From: Flavobacteriales bacterium | GTDB taxonomy: Bacteria; Bacteroidota; Bacteroidia; Flavobacteriales_E; Vicingaceae | Direction: 5' to 3' | Length of the DNA: 64,000 nucleotides | NCBI GenBank assembly: GCA_020635815.1 | Contig: JACJZB010000004.1 | Span: 320,672-384,671 of the forward strand | In this document: piece by piece, positions 32,967 to 41,152 of the stretch | Layout: every line of letters begins with the position of its first letter | Position numbering within the stretch: the first letter of the stretch is position 1 | Notes under the pieces: model-generated | Told to the model about the DNA's origin: nothing | What the model saw: only the letters and a program-made list of their open reading frames with translations | Database searches by the model: none | Made by a program: the position numbers and the translations under genes

Positions 32967-34250
32967 TTATGGGAATACTCCTCTTTCAATATAAGTTTGT
33001 TCTAATCGTTGCAATGCCACAATATATGCACTGGTTCTCCAGTCTGTTTTATATTGCTCGGCAGTTTTTAATGTTTTATTAAAGGCAACAGTAATTTTAT
33101 CTTCAAGTAATATTAAAACATCCTCAATTTTCCAGTTTTCACTTCTTTTGTTTTGTAACCATTCGTAGTAACTTCCTGTTACTCCTCCAGAATTACACAA
33201 GATGTCAGGAATAATATTGATACCTTTCTCTAATAAAATTGCTTCTGCAGCAACATCGGTAGGACCGTTCGCACCTTCAGCAATCAATTCTGCTTTGATG
33301 TCATTTGCATTTTTTAGGGTAATTTGATTTCCTAACGCAGCTGGTATTATAATATCACAATCGATACCAAAAAAGGTTTCTGCTTCAATTAATTCAACAT
33401 TTGGAAATCCTGCAATAGCACCTTTATTTTTTTGACAATAATCGTTTAATGCTTCAGGATCAATACCATTATTATTAATCATTGTTCCACTAGCATCTTG
33501 AACACCTATTAAAATAGCTCCTTCCTTTGCCATAAAGTGAGCAGCCCAATAGCCTACATTTCCAAAACCTTGAACGATAAATTTCTTACCTTTTAAGTTT
33601 TTATTTTTAAGTTGAGCCCAAGCTTTAATAGTCGCAACAACACCAAATCCTGTTGCTCTATCACGCCCTTCTAACCCTCCAGAACCAACTGGTTTACCAG
33701 TTACAACGTGTAAGTTATTGTGTCGGTTTGCTGGCGACTTTGTAGAAACATAAGTGTCAGCAATCCATGCCATAATTTGTGAATTGGTATTTACATCAGG
33801 AGCAGGTATATCTAAATCAGGACCAATATTATCGCCTAAAGCATAAGTAAAACGTCTAGTAATACGCTCTAATTCTGCTTGAGAATAGTTCTTAGGGTCA
33901 ATTTGAATTCCACCTTTACCTCCACCATAAGGCAATCCTGCTAATGCAGATTTCCAAGTCATCCAAATAGCTAAGGCTCTAGCAGCATCAATATCTACCG
34001 TTGGGTGAAATCTTAAACCACCTTTGTATGGACCTAAAGCATTGTTATGTTGCACACGGTAACCAGTAAAAACTTCTATTTTACCGTTATCTAATTTTAC
34101 TGGGAAATGCACCACAATTTCATTGTTGGTTGCTGAAAGAATCTTTCTGATCCCTTCATTTAAACCCATTACATCTGCAGCATGATTAAATTGTTTCATC
34201 ACATTTTCATACATGCCTGTTTTTTGTTTTACTATTGTTTTTGTTTCCAT
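32967..34250 (-). CDS. gdhA: Glu/Leu/Phe/Val dehydrogenase, probably glutamate dehydrogenase
   Basis: 427 aa, the usual length of the hexameric ~45 kDa glutamate dehydrogenase class. Substrate and catalytic lysines are in LGPYKGGLRFHP (K76) and LPYGGGKGG (K112); the nucleotide fold is FIVQGFGNVGYWAAHF. It interconverts glutamate and 2-oxoglutarate plus ammonium. Coenzyme preference cannot be called with confidence from the motif. It is cotranscribed with the transhydrogenase that swaps reducing power between NAD(H) and NADP(H), which suggests the operon balances nitrogen metabolism against cofactor pools. Confidence 0.88.
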   Translation of the reverse strand: METKTIVKQKTGMYENVMKQFNHAADVMGLNEGIRKILSATNNEIVVHFPVKLDNGKIEVFTGYRVQHNNALGPYKGGLRFHPTVDIDAARALAIWMTWKSALAGLPYGGGKGGIQIDPKNYSQAELERITRRFTYALGDNIGPDLDIPAPDVNTNSQIMAWIADTYVSTKSPANRHNNLHVVTGKPVGSGGLEGRDRATGFGVVATIKAWAQLKNKNLKGKKFIVQGFGNVGYWAAHFMAKEGAILIGVQDASGTMINNNGIDPEALNDYCQKNKGAIAGFPNVELIEAETFFGIDCDIIIPAALGNQITLKNANDIKAELIAEGANGPTDVAAEAILLEKGINIIPDILCNSGGVTGSYYEWLQNKRSENWKIEDVLILLEDKITVAFNKTLKTAEQYKTDWRTSAYIVALQRLEQTYIERGVFP

Positions 34251-34259
34251 TTTATTTAG

Positions 34260-34514
34260 TTATTGATAATGTTCACAGTTAATAATTATTTCATTTTCAG
34301 CCCTTAAAGAGCAGTTGTCTTTATGGTCGCAACTTGAGCATAGCCCAAGATGATTTGTTGTCTCGGTTTGGTTACTATTTGATACAAAAGGTTTTTCATC
34401 ACTCCCCTTTGTAAAGTGTTCTTCGCAATATAATATTGGTGATTTTGCTTGCGATTCTGTATAGCAAAGTCCCGAATAAACACAATTGAAACACAGCCAC
34501 TGATTTTTATTCAT
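34260..34514 (-). CDS. Tandem-repeat Cys/His mini-protein, 84 aa, function unknown
   Basis: Two copies of one metal-binding-like unit are visible: C8-x2-C11-x5-C17-x12-C30-x2-H33 and C59-x2-C62-x5-C68-x11-C80-x-H82. The linker (residues 35-56) is Ser/Thr/Asn-rich and lacks cysteine. There is no signal peptide, so it is cytosolic. Binding of two zinc ions or Fe-S clusters is an inference from the spacing. It is the first gene of the operon gdhA-pntAA-pntAB-pntB-Rnk-like, 9 nt upstream of gdhA. A redox or metal sensor or a small electron carrier are possible roles; I do not recognise a named family. Confidence 0.8.
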   Translation of the reverse strand: MNKNQWLCFNCVYSGLCYTESQAKSPILYCEEHFTKGSDEKPFVSNSNQTETTNHLGLCSSCDHKDNCSLRAENEIIINCEHYQ

Positions 34515-34801
34515 TTCTTATTTTTTTTGTTATTACAATTTGTTTTGCTACACTCATTTCAATGGGTGTGCCAAACTAGTTTTTAAGAGCGAAAACAAGT
34601 ATGTGTTATTTGTAATATACTGATAAACAGATGTTAATGTTAAAATAATATTTTAAACTATAAAATATTGATTTTTAAAAAACAGAACTAATCGGGTATT
34701 AATTACCCGGTTGAGGAGAAAAGTATCAGTTAGTTTTTTGGGCTCAAAGAGAGTTGTTAAACTATATTTTTCTAATATATTATTTACAGTAAAAATATTA
34801 G
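34515..34801. other. Intergenic region between the redox operon and marR
   Basis: About 290 nt without a gene. It holds the 5' region of the minus-strand redox operon, a small hairpin CGGGTA/TACCCG (34693-34709) and the upstream flank of the marR promoter. I found no consensus -7 box for the minus-strand operon; its closest match is a one-base-short TAGTTTG near 34573-34579. Confidence 0.6.
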
Positions 34802-34828
34802 TTACATTTGTAACCGTTTCAAATGTAA
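34802..34828 (+). promoter_or_regulatory. Palindromic operator overlapping the marR -7 box
   Basis: A perfect inverted repeat: TTACATTTG (34802-34810), 9-nt spacer, CAAATGTAA (34820-34828). The left arm contains TACATTTG (34803-34810), a full TAnnTTTG promoter box, and the expected transcription start falls in the spacer or right arm. A regulator bound here would block initiation, so autorepression by the MarR protein encoded 13 nt downstream is the simplest reading. Confidence 0.75.
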
Positions 34829-34840
34829 TTGATTTATAAG

Positions 34841-35308
34841 GTGGAAAAATTAAAGATATATGGTTTTGAGATGTCTCGAATTTCAGAGGTCTATTTGAGT
34901 ACATTGTCTTCAATAATGGCACCCCATGGCTTGGATCGTTATTATTTTCCTTTATTGTATTTATGCGAGCATAGTGGAAAGCTTACACAAAAAGATTTAG
35001 CTGAAGCAATACGAAGAGATAAGGTTTACACCATGCGTATAGTAGATTATTTATCGGATAAAGATTTACTAAAACGTAAACAAGACTGTAACGATAGAAG
35101 GTGCCAAATATTAGAAGTTACAGATAATGCAAAAAAATTAGTTCCTAAAATAAAGGAGGCAATAGCTAAAACAGATGAATTGTTGTTTCATGACTTTTCA
35201 ACTAAAGAAAAAGAGGATTTTAAAATCGGGATGAGTAAACTTTTTGCTACAATTAATACACTTCCCGACCCAGAATTTATAGTAAAAGCATTTAAAAAGA
35301 AAAAATAA
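34841..35308 (+). CDS. MarR-family transcriptional regulator of the efflux operon
   Basis: 155 aa from GTG at 34841. In-frame alternatives are TTG at 34829, which is inside or beside the palindromic operator, and ATG at 34871, which would cut into the first helix (KLKIYGFEMSRISEVYLSTL). A winged helix-turn-helix is visible: FPLLYLCEHSGKLTQKDLAE, RDKVYTMRIVDYLSDKDLLK as recognition region, and the wing KQDCNDRRCQILEVTDNAKK, followed by dimerisation helices. Two cysteines in the wing (C, then RRC five residues on) could be oxidant sensors, as in OhrR-like proteins; that is speculative. It is 8 nt from the MFP gene and so probably controls the RND efflux operon it heads. Confidence 0.85.
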   Translation: MEKLKIYGFEMSRISEVYLSTLSSIMAPHGLDRYYFPLLYLCEHSGKLTQKDLAEAIRRDKVYTMRIVDYLSDKDLLKRKQDCNDRRCQILEVTDNAKKLVPKIKEAIAKTDELLFHDFSTKEKEDFKIGMSKLFATINTLPDPEFIVKAFKKKK

Positions 35309-35316
35309 ATAGATAG

Positions 35317-36351
35317 ATGAAAAGAATATTACAATCCATTATTGTTGTTGGTTTAACATTAGCAATTACCTCATGCGGTAGTGGTGAAGCCGAAAAGCAA
35401 GGAGGCGGACCAAACGCTTTACAAGTTGAAGCTTATAAGGTAGTAACACAGCCTTTTAATAATGAACTAATTACTACTGCTAATTTAATGGCTGAAGAAC
35501 AAGCTCAATTAATGGCTCCAATGGCAGGGCAAGTTTTAGCTATTTATTTTAAAGAAGGTGAAAGCGTAAAAAAAGGTCAAACTTTGGTTCGCTTAGATGA
35601 TAGAAATTGGAAAGCACAATTGCTTGGCGTAAATGCTGAATTAGCTGCTGCTGAAAAAGATTATGCTCGTAAAAAAGAATTGCTAACCGTTGAAGGAAGT
35701 AGTCAAGAAGAAATAGATAATGCTTTTTCTAAAGTAGAGATACTGAAATCGCAACAACAACAATTACAGGTTAATATTGATTTGGCAAATGTTTCAGCTC
35801 CTTTCTCAGGACAACTAGGCATGAGAGATTTTAGCGAAGGTGCATTTTTAAAACAAGGCGAATTAATTACAACGCTTTCGGCTAACAATCAATTAAAAGT
35901 AGATTTTACTATTGCTCAGATGCACACTAAAAGTATTGAAGTAAATAAATCAGTATTGGTTTTAATTGGCAATGATACACTTGAAGCAAATGTTTATGCT
36001 ATTAATCCAATTATTAATACAGAAACTAGAATGTTGAATGTAAGAGCTTTATTAGAACAGAAAGTAGATAAAAAAATCAAACCTGGAACTTTTGCAGAAG
36101 TGCTAATTGCTACAGATATGATTAATGATGCTATTTTAATTCCTACGCAAGCTGTAATTCCATCCATTAATGAACAAACGGTTTATGTGGCTAAAAACGG
36201 AAAAGCTGTTCGAAAAGTCATCCAAATGGGAAATAGAAATGCTGATAATGTGCATGTGTTAGAAGGAGTTTCTGTGGGAGATACTGTAATTACAACAGGT
36301 TTATTACACATTAAAGAAGGTATGGATTTAAACATTCAATCAATTAAGTAA
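35317..36351 (+). CDS. RND efflux periplasmic adaptor (membrane fusion) lipoprotein
   Basis: 344 aa. Lipobox with acylated C20 (ITSC). The biotinyl-lipoyl-like half-motifs are seen in MAPMAGQVLAIYFKEGESVK and VDLANVSAPFSGQLGMRDF-like segments, with a helical hairpin between them (AELAAAEKDYARKKELLTVE). The beta-barrel and membrane-proximal domains follow (AILIPTQAVIPSINEQTVYV). It bridges the RND pump and the TolC-type channel in the periplasm. It is the second gene of the marR-led operon, 1 nt upstream of the pump gene. Confidence 0.93.
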   Translation: MKRILQSIIVVGLTLAITSCGSGEAEKQGGGPNALQVEAYKVVTQPFNNELITTANLMAEEQAQLMAPMAGQVLAIYFKEGESVKKGQTLVRLDDRNWKAQLLGVNAELAAAEKDYARKKELLTVEGSSQEEIDNAFSKVEILKSQQQQLQVNIDLANVSAPFSGQLGMRDFSEGAFLKQGELITTLSANNQLKVDFTIAQMHTKSIEVNKSVLVLIGNDTLEANVYAINPIINTETRMLNVRALLEQKVDKKIKPGTFAEVLIATDMINDAILIPTQAVIPSINEQTVYVAKNGKAVRKVIQMGNRNADNVHVLEGVSVGDTVITTGLLHIKEGMDLNIQSIK

Positions 36352-36352
36352 A

Positions 36353-39300
36353 ATGACATTATCAGAAATAAGTATAAAACGACCAGTATTAGCTACCGTA
36401 TTTGCTATTATTTTCATTTTATTGGGAGTGGTGGGTTACCTGTCGTTGGGTGTTAGAGAGTACCCAAGTGTTGACCCTCCAATTGTAACCGTACAAACCA
36501 ATTATACTGGAGCCAATGCTGAAATTATAGAATCACAAATAACAGAACCATTAGAGGAGCAAATTAATAGTATTGATGGAATTAAAACATTAAGCTCTAA
36601 TAGTACCGATGGAAGAAGTACCATTACCATTGAGTTTTTGCCAGAAATTAACTTAAATGATGCTGCTAACGATGTGCGTGATAAAACTGCTCAAGCTGTT
36701 AAAAATTTGCCGCCAGATGCAGACCCACCAACTGTAAATAAAGCCGATGCAAATGCTGAAACCATTTTGTCGATTACTGTACAAAGTGAGAAGAGAGGAT
36801 TGCTAGAGCTTTCTCAAATAGGAAATAATATTTTCAAAGAGCGTTTACAAACGGTTCCAGGTGTGAGTAGTGTCCGAATTTGGGGGGAGAAGAAATATGC
36901 CATGCGGTTGGAATTAGACCCTACCAAAATGCGTGAATTAAACATTACGCCAATAGATATTAAATTGGCTTTAGCCTCTCAAAACATAGAATTGCCATCA
37001 GGTAGAATTGAAGGAAGTGAAACAGAATTAACTGTTCGAACAATTGGTCGTTTATATACTGCTGAGGAGTTTGATGATTTAATCATCCGACAAAATGGAA
37101 ACACCTTAATCCGATTAAAAGATGTCGGTGCTGCAAGATTAGGTTCTGAAGCAGAGCGAACTTTGTTGCGTGGAAATGGAGTAATTCCAATGGTAGGTAT
37201 TGCTTTGCAACCCCAACCGGGTTCAAACTCTATCGAGATTGTTGACGAGGCATTTCGTAGATTAGAAATCATGAAAAAAGATTTACCTCCTGATATTGTT
37301 TTGGATGTTGCTATGGATAAAACCATCACCATCAGAAAAGCAATTAGTGAAGTAAAATCAACCATTTTATTAGCCTTTGTTTTAGTATTGATGGTTATCT
37401 TTTTCTTTTTAAGAAATTGGAGAACTACTTTAATCCCCGTTATATTAATACCTATAGCTTTAACGGGAACTTTTGCTGTTTTGTATGCAGCAGGTTTTTC
37501 CATCAACATTTTATCGTTATTAGGTTTAGTGTTGGCAACAGGTTTGGTGGTAGATGATGCCATTGTGGTAATGGAAAACATTTACACCAAAATTGAAGCA
37601 GGAATGCATCCTATGAAAGCTGCTTTTGAAGGTTCGAGAGAAGTGTTTTTTGCAGTAATAGCCACTTCCGTTACCTTGGTTTGTGTGTTTTTGCCTATCT
37701 TTTTTATGCCTGGATTAACCGGACAATTGTTTAGAGAATTTGCCATGGTGGTAGTTGGTGCAATTGTTATTTCTACGTTTATTACCTTGTCATTAACACC
37801 AATGATGAGTTCGAGGTTGTTAAAGAAAAGCACAAAAGAAAATGCTTTAATGCGTGCTTTCGGTAGAATTGTAGAAGTTTCTACCGTTAACTATTCAGCT
37901 TCATTAAAAAAGTTTATGGAAAAGAGATGGTTGGCCTTTCCTATTTTTATTTTAATGTTAGGAAGTATCTTTTTGGTGGGTTCTCAACTAAAATCGGAGT
38001 TAGCTCCGATGGAGGATAAAAGCCAATTGCGTATAATTTCTTCAGCACCTGAAGGAACCTCTTTTGAATCAATGGATAATTATCAAGTTAAGCTAATGCA
38101 GATGATGGATACTGTTTCTGAGAAAGCATTCTTGTTAGGTGTAACCTCTCCAACTTTTAGATCTTCTACAGCAGCAAACTCTGCATTTATTTTTATGCCT
38201 TTAAAGCAGCCGAGCGAACGAATAAAATCTCAAGGTGAATTGGCAAACGAAATTAATCAACGATTAAGAGGAATGACTTTTGCGAAATCGTTTGTGGTAC
38301 AAGAAGAAACCATCAAAACTGGAGGTGGAGGTGGAGGAAAACTACCTTTACAATTTGTATTGCAAGCACCAGATTTAGACCGTTTAAAAAGTGTATTACC
38401 AGAATTTATGGATAGCGTTCAAAACAGTCCTGTATTTTCAATTTCACAAGTTGATTTAAAGTTTAATAAACCAGAATTAACAGTTTCAATAAATAGAAAT
38501 AAAGCACTGTTAATGGGTGTTAGTATTGCTGATATTGCTCAAACTTTACAAACATTTTTAAGTGAAGAACGCTTGGGTTATTTTATTAAAGATGGAAAGC
38601 AATATTATGTAATTACACAAGCGAAAAAAGAAAAGAAAGATGATCCATTGGATTTGAATAACATTACGGTTCGCAACAAAGGTGGAGAAATGATTACACT
38701 TGATAATTTGGTTGATATTGAGTTTAATAGCCGACCACCATCATTGCTAAGATACAATAGATATACTTCGGCAACAATAGAAGCTGCCCCAGCCCCAGGT
38801 TATACCATTGGTGATGGAATTAACGAAATGAGAGCTATTGCTGATAAAGTATTAGATGAATCATTTAGTACCGATTTAACTGGAAACGCAGCTGATTTTG
38901 CTGAAAGCTCAGACAGTACCATGCTCATTTTTATTTTTGCATTGGTATTGGTTTACCTTACGCTAGCTGCTCAATTCGAAAGTTTTAGAGACCCGCTAAC
39001 CATTATGCTAACCGTTCCTTTAGCTTTAGCTGGAGCTTTAATTACCTTATGGGCTTTTGATCAAACCTTAAATATTTTCAGTCAAATTGGTATGATTGTA
39101 TTGGTTGGTATTGTTACCAAAAACGGAATTTTAATCGTAGAATTTGCCAATCAAAAAAGAGATGCAGGCATGTCGTTAAAAGAAGCTGCTTACGAAGCTG
39201 CATCACAACGATTTAGACCTATTTTAATGACCAGTTTATCTACCGTTTTAGGAGCATTACCAATTGCTTTAGCTTTAGGAGATTCTTCTACCAGTAGAGT

Positions 39301-39430
39301 ACCAATGGGGTTAACCATTATTGGAGGTTTAATCCTCTCGTTAATTCTTACTTTATACATTATACCAGCATTATATTCATACATCGCAAGTAAAGAGAAT
39401 AAAATTATAGATGAAGCAGATTTCAGTTAA
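36353..39430 (+). CDS. RND efflux pump, HAE1/AcrB type
   Basis: 1025 aa with the duplicated RND layout: N-terminal helix (SIKRPVLATVFAIIFILLGV), two large periplasmic loops, and twelve membrane segments. The proton-relay aspartate pair lies in LGLVLATGLVVDDAIVVMEN (TM4). The second half carries LVGIVTKNGILIVEFANQ and the typical RFRPILMTSLSTVLGALPIA. It exports drugs, dyes or bile-like amphiphiles using the proton gradient. It overlaps the tolC-type gene by 20 nt, the tightest coupling in the operon. The GGGGGG run near residue 655 is a glycine-rich loop, not a frameshift. Confidence 0.95.
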   Translation: MTLSEISIKRPVLATVFAIIFILLGVVGYLSLGVREYPSVDPPIVTVQTNYTGANAEIIESQITEPLEEQINSIDGIKTLSSNSTDGRSTITIEFLPEINLNDAANDVRDKTAQAVKNLPPDADPPTVNKADANAETILSITVQSEKRGLLELSQIGNNIFKERLQTVPGVSSVRIWGEKKYAMRLELDPTKMRELNITPIDIKLALASQNIELPSGRIEGSETELTVRTIGRLYTAEEFDDLIIRQNGNTLIRLKDVGAARLGSEAERTLLRGNGVIPMVGIALQPQPGSNSIEIVDEAFRRLEIMKKDLPPDIVLDVAMDKTITIRKAISEVKSTILLAFVLVLMVIFFFLRNWRTTLIPVILIPIALTGTFAVLYAAGFSINILSLLGLVLATGLVVDDAIVVMENIYTKIEAGMHPMKAAFEGSREVFFAVIATSVTLVCVFLPIFFMPGLTGQLFREFAMVVVGAIVISTFITLSLTPMMSSRLLKKSTKENALMRAFGRIVEVSTVNYSASLKKFMEKRWLAFPIFILMLGSIFLVGSQLKSELAPMEDKSQLRIISSAPEGTSFESMDNYQVKLMQMMDTVSEKAFLLGVTSPTFRSSTAANSAFIFMPLKQPSERIKSQGELANEINQRLRGMTFAKSFVVQEETIKTGGGGGGKLPLQFVLQAPDLDRLKSVLPEFMDSVQNSPVFSISQVDLKFNKPELTVSINRNKALLMGVSIADIAQTLQTFLSEERLGYFIKDGKQYYVITQAKKEKKDDPLDLNNITVRNKGGEMITLDNLVDIEFNSRPPSLLRYNRYTSATIEAAPAPGYTIGDGINEMRAIADKVLDESFSTDLTGNAADFAESSDSTMLIFIFALVLVYLTLAAQFESFRDPLTIMLTVPLALAGALITLWAFDQTLNIFSQIGMIVLVGIVTKNGILIVEFANQKRDAGMSLKEAAYEAASQRFRPILMTSLSTVLGALPIALALGDSSTSRVPMGLTIIGGLILSLILTLYIIPALYSYIASKENKIIDEADFS

Positions 39431-40724
39431 AATAGTAGCCATCATAATGGTTTTTACAGTTACTAAAACTTCGGCACAAACGCTGCAAGAGATGATAAAT
39501 ACCGCTTTGGCGAATAATTATCAAATTAATATTGTGAAAAATGAAGCTCAAATAGCTACTAACAATAATGTTATTGGCAATACAGGAGCATTACCAACCG
39601 TAGATTTAAACGGAACGTATTTCAACTCATTTAACAATACAAAACAAGAGTTTGCTGATGGCTCGGTACGTGAAGGAAGTAGTGCTAAAAACACCAACCT
39701 TAATGCTACTGCAATGGCAAACTGGACGGTTTTTAACGGTTTTAGCGTTTATGCAAAACGTAGTCAGTTAGGTTATTTGGAAGAACTAGGGCAGCTAAAT
39801 TCTAAATTTTACATTGAACAAACCGTTTCTGATATTGTTACGGCATACCACCAACTTGTTTATGAAAAACAATTGCTAAACAATTACCAGCAATCGCTTA
39901 ACATTTCTTTGTTTAGGTTAAACCTAGAGAAAAAAAGAAAAGCAATTGGAGCAGGGAAAGCAATGGATTTTGGTCAGGCTTTGGTAGATTATCAAGCCGA
40001 TAGTATTCGTTTAATTGGACAAGAAAATACGATTAAAGCCTTACAAATTGAAATTAACAACATTTTAAACAACCAATTAGAGCAACCTTTACAAGTAAGT
40101 GATGAAGCATTTAGTTTTATGGCAATTCCATCAAAAGACAGTTTATTACAAAATGTGGATAATGCCAATCAACAATTAGCACAGCAACGTTTACAAGAGT
40201 TAATTGCTGAAACTGAACTGCGTATGGCAAAAGCCAATCGTTACCCAAAAATTGATTTATTTGCTGGTTATCAATATTCTAAAAGCACATCTGCAGTTGG
40301 ATTTTTTAATTCTAATCAAACTTACGGTCCAACAGTTGGTGTGAGCATTAGTTTTAATTTATACAATGGTGGAGCTACAAATCGTAACATTAAAAACACC
40401 AAACTTTATACAGAAAATGCTTCGCTAACCAAGCAACAAGTTAACCAGCAAATTAATGCCGATGTGTTGAATTTTTATAACGAATACAAGTCTATTACTA
40501 CCCAAATTACACTGGCAAAAAGCAATGTAGCCGAAATGACAAAAGTATATCAAACCGCAGCAGCACAATTAAAAAAAGGAGCTATAAATGGCTATGATTT
40601 TAGATTAACACAATTAAGTTTGCTCAACAGTGAATTAACATTAATGCAATTGCAGTTTGCTTTAAAAGCCATAGAGATTAACTTGAACAGGCTTTCGGGA
40701 AGAGTGTTGGAGGTTTATTTATAA
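39411..40724 (+). CDS. TolC-family outer-membrane efflux channel
   Basis: 437 aa. Signal peptide MKQISVKIVAIIMVFTVTKTSAQ, then two TolC/OEP repeats of long helices with beta strands (LANNYQINIVKNEAQIATNN; MAKANRYPKIDLFAGYQYS, TVGVSISFNLYNGGATNRNI). It supplies the outer-membrane exit duct for the RND pump. Its start lies inside the pump gene (20-nt overlap) and its stop overlaps the convergent STAS-like gene by 10 nt, with no terminator between them. Confidence 0.93.
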   Translation: MKQISVKIVAIIMVFTVTKTSAQTLQEMINTALANNYQINIVKNEAQIATNNNVIGNTGALPTVDLNGTYFNSFNNTKQEFADGSVREGSSAKNTNLNATAMANWTVFNGFSVYAKRSQLGYLEELGQLNSKFYIEQTVSDIVTAYHQLVYEKQLLNNYQQSLNISLFRLNLEKKRKAIGAGKAMDFGQALVDYQADSIRLIGQENTIKALQIEINNILNNQLEQPLQVSDEAFSFMAIPSKDSLLQNVDNANQQLAQQRLQELIAETELRMAKANRYPKIDLFAGYQYSKSTSAVGFFNSNQTYGPTVGVSISFNLYNGGATNRNIKNTKLYTENASLTKQQVNQQINADVLNFYNEYKSITTQITLAKSNVAEMTKVYQTAAAQLKKGAINGYDFRLTQLSLLNSELTLMQLQFALKAIEINLNRLSGRVLEVYL

Positions 40725-41116
40725 GTAATTAACCATTCCAATGCCTCATCTTCAGTTTTAAACATTTTTATAGGCACTGCCGGTTTGTATAAGTGGTTGA
40801 AAGCATGAACAACATAACGAATAATAACATTGTTCTCCTTTATTCCACAGGCAGTTATGCATGAAGCTAGTTTTGAAACAACAAGGCTTTTTTCATCACC
40901 ATTTAGCCGAATGTGAGTTTTTAAATCAACGTATAGTGGTGTGGGTTTTTCTTTGGTCAATAAAATTACTGCTTGATAAATCTCTTCAATCTGTTTTGTA
41001 TTTAAACCTACAACGTGAGTAAATGGCAGAAAATATAACACCCCATTTTTCATTAAATGAATGGTAGCGAAGTCTAACTCCACAGTTTTAAGGATATTTT
41101 TTTTTTGAGTGGTCAA
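40715..41116 (-). CDS. STAS/SpoIIAA-like protein (DUF7793-type), 133 aa
   Basis: A soluble alpha/beta protein of 133 aa. TPLYVDLKTHIRLNGDEKSL and the ending PIKMFKTEDEALEWLITYK resemble the SpoIIAA-like/STAS-type small proteins frequent in Bacteroidota. Such domains act as phospho-switches or bind membranes and nucleotides, but no phosphorylatable serine motif is obvious here. It is the third gene of a minus-strand unit after the histidine kinase and sigma-54 activator, 36 nt downstream of the latter, so a signalling role with that pair is plausible. The family name is tentative. Confidence 0.6.
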   Translation of the reverse strand: MTTQKKNILKTVELDFATIHLMKNGVLYFLPFTHVVGLNTKQIEEIYQAVILLTKEKPTPLYVDLKTHIRLNGDEKSLVVSKLASCITACGIKENNVIIRYVVHAFNHLYKPAVPIKMFKTEDEALEWLITYK

Positions 41117-41152
41117 AAATAGATGAGGTTTAGAAGTTTTTTTGTTAGATGA

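Noticed and set aside
34693..34709. CGGGTA/TACCCG hairpin as a terminator or operator
   Set aside because: Only a 6-bp stem with no U tract next to it and no clear promoter overlap; too weak to call.
34829..34840. TTG at 34829 as start of marR
   Set aside because: It directly abuts the palindromic operator and lies close to the expected transcription start; the GTG at 34841 keeps the first helix and leaves room for a leader.
36979..37581. 200-aa minus-strand open frame
   Set aside because: Antisense to the RND pump gene, no domain or promoter.
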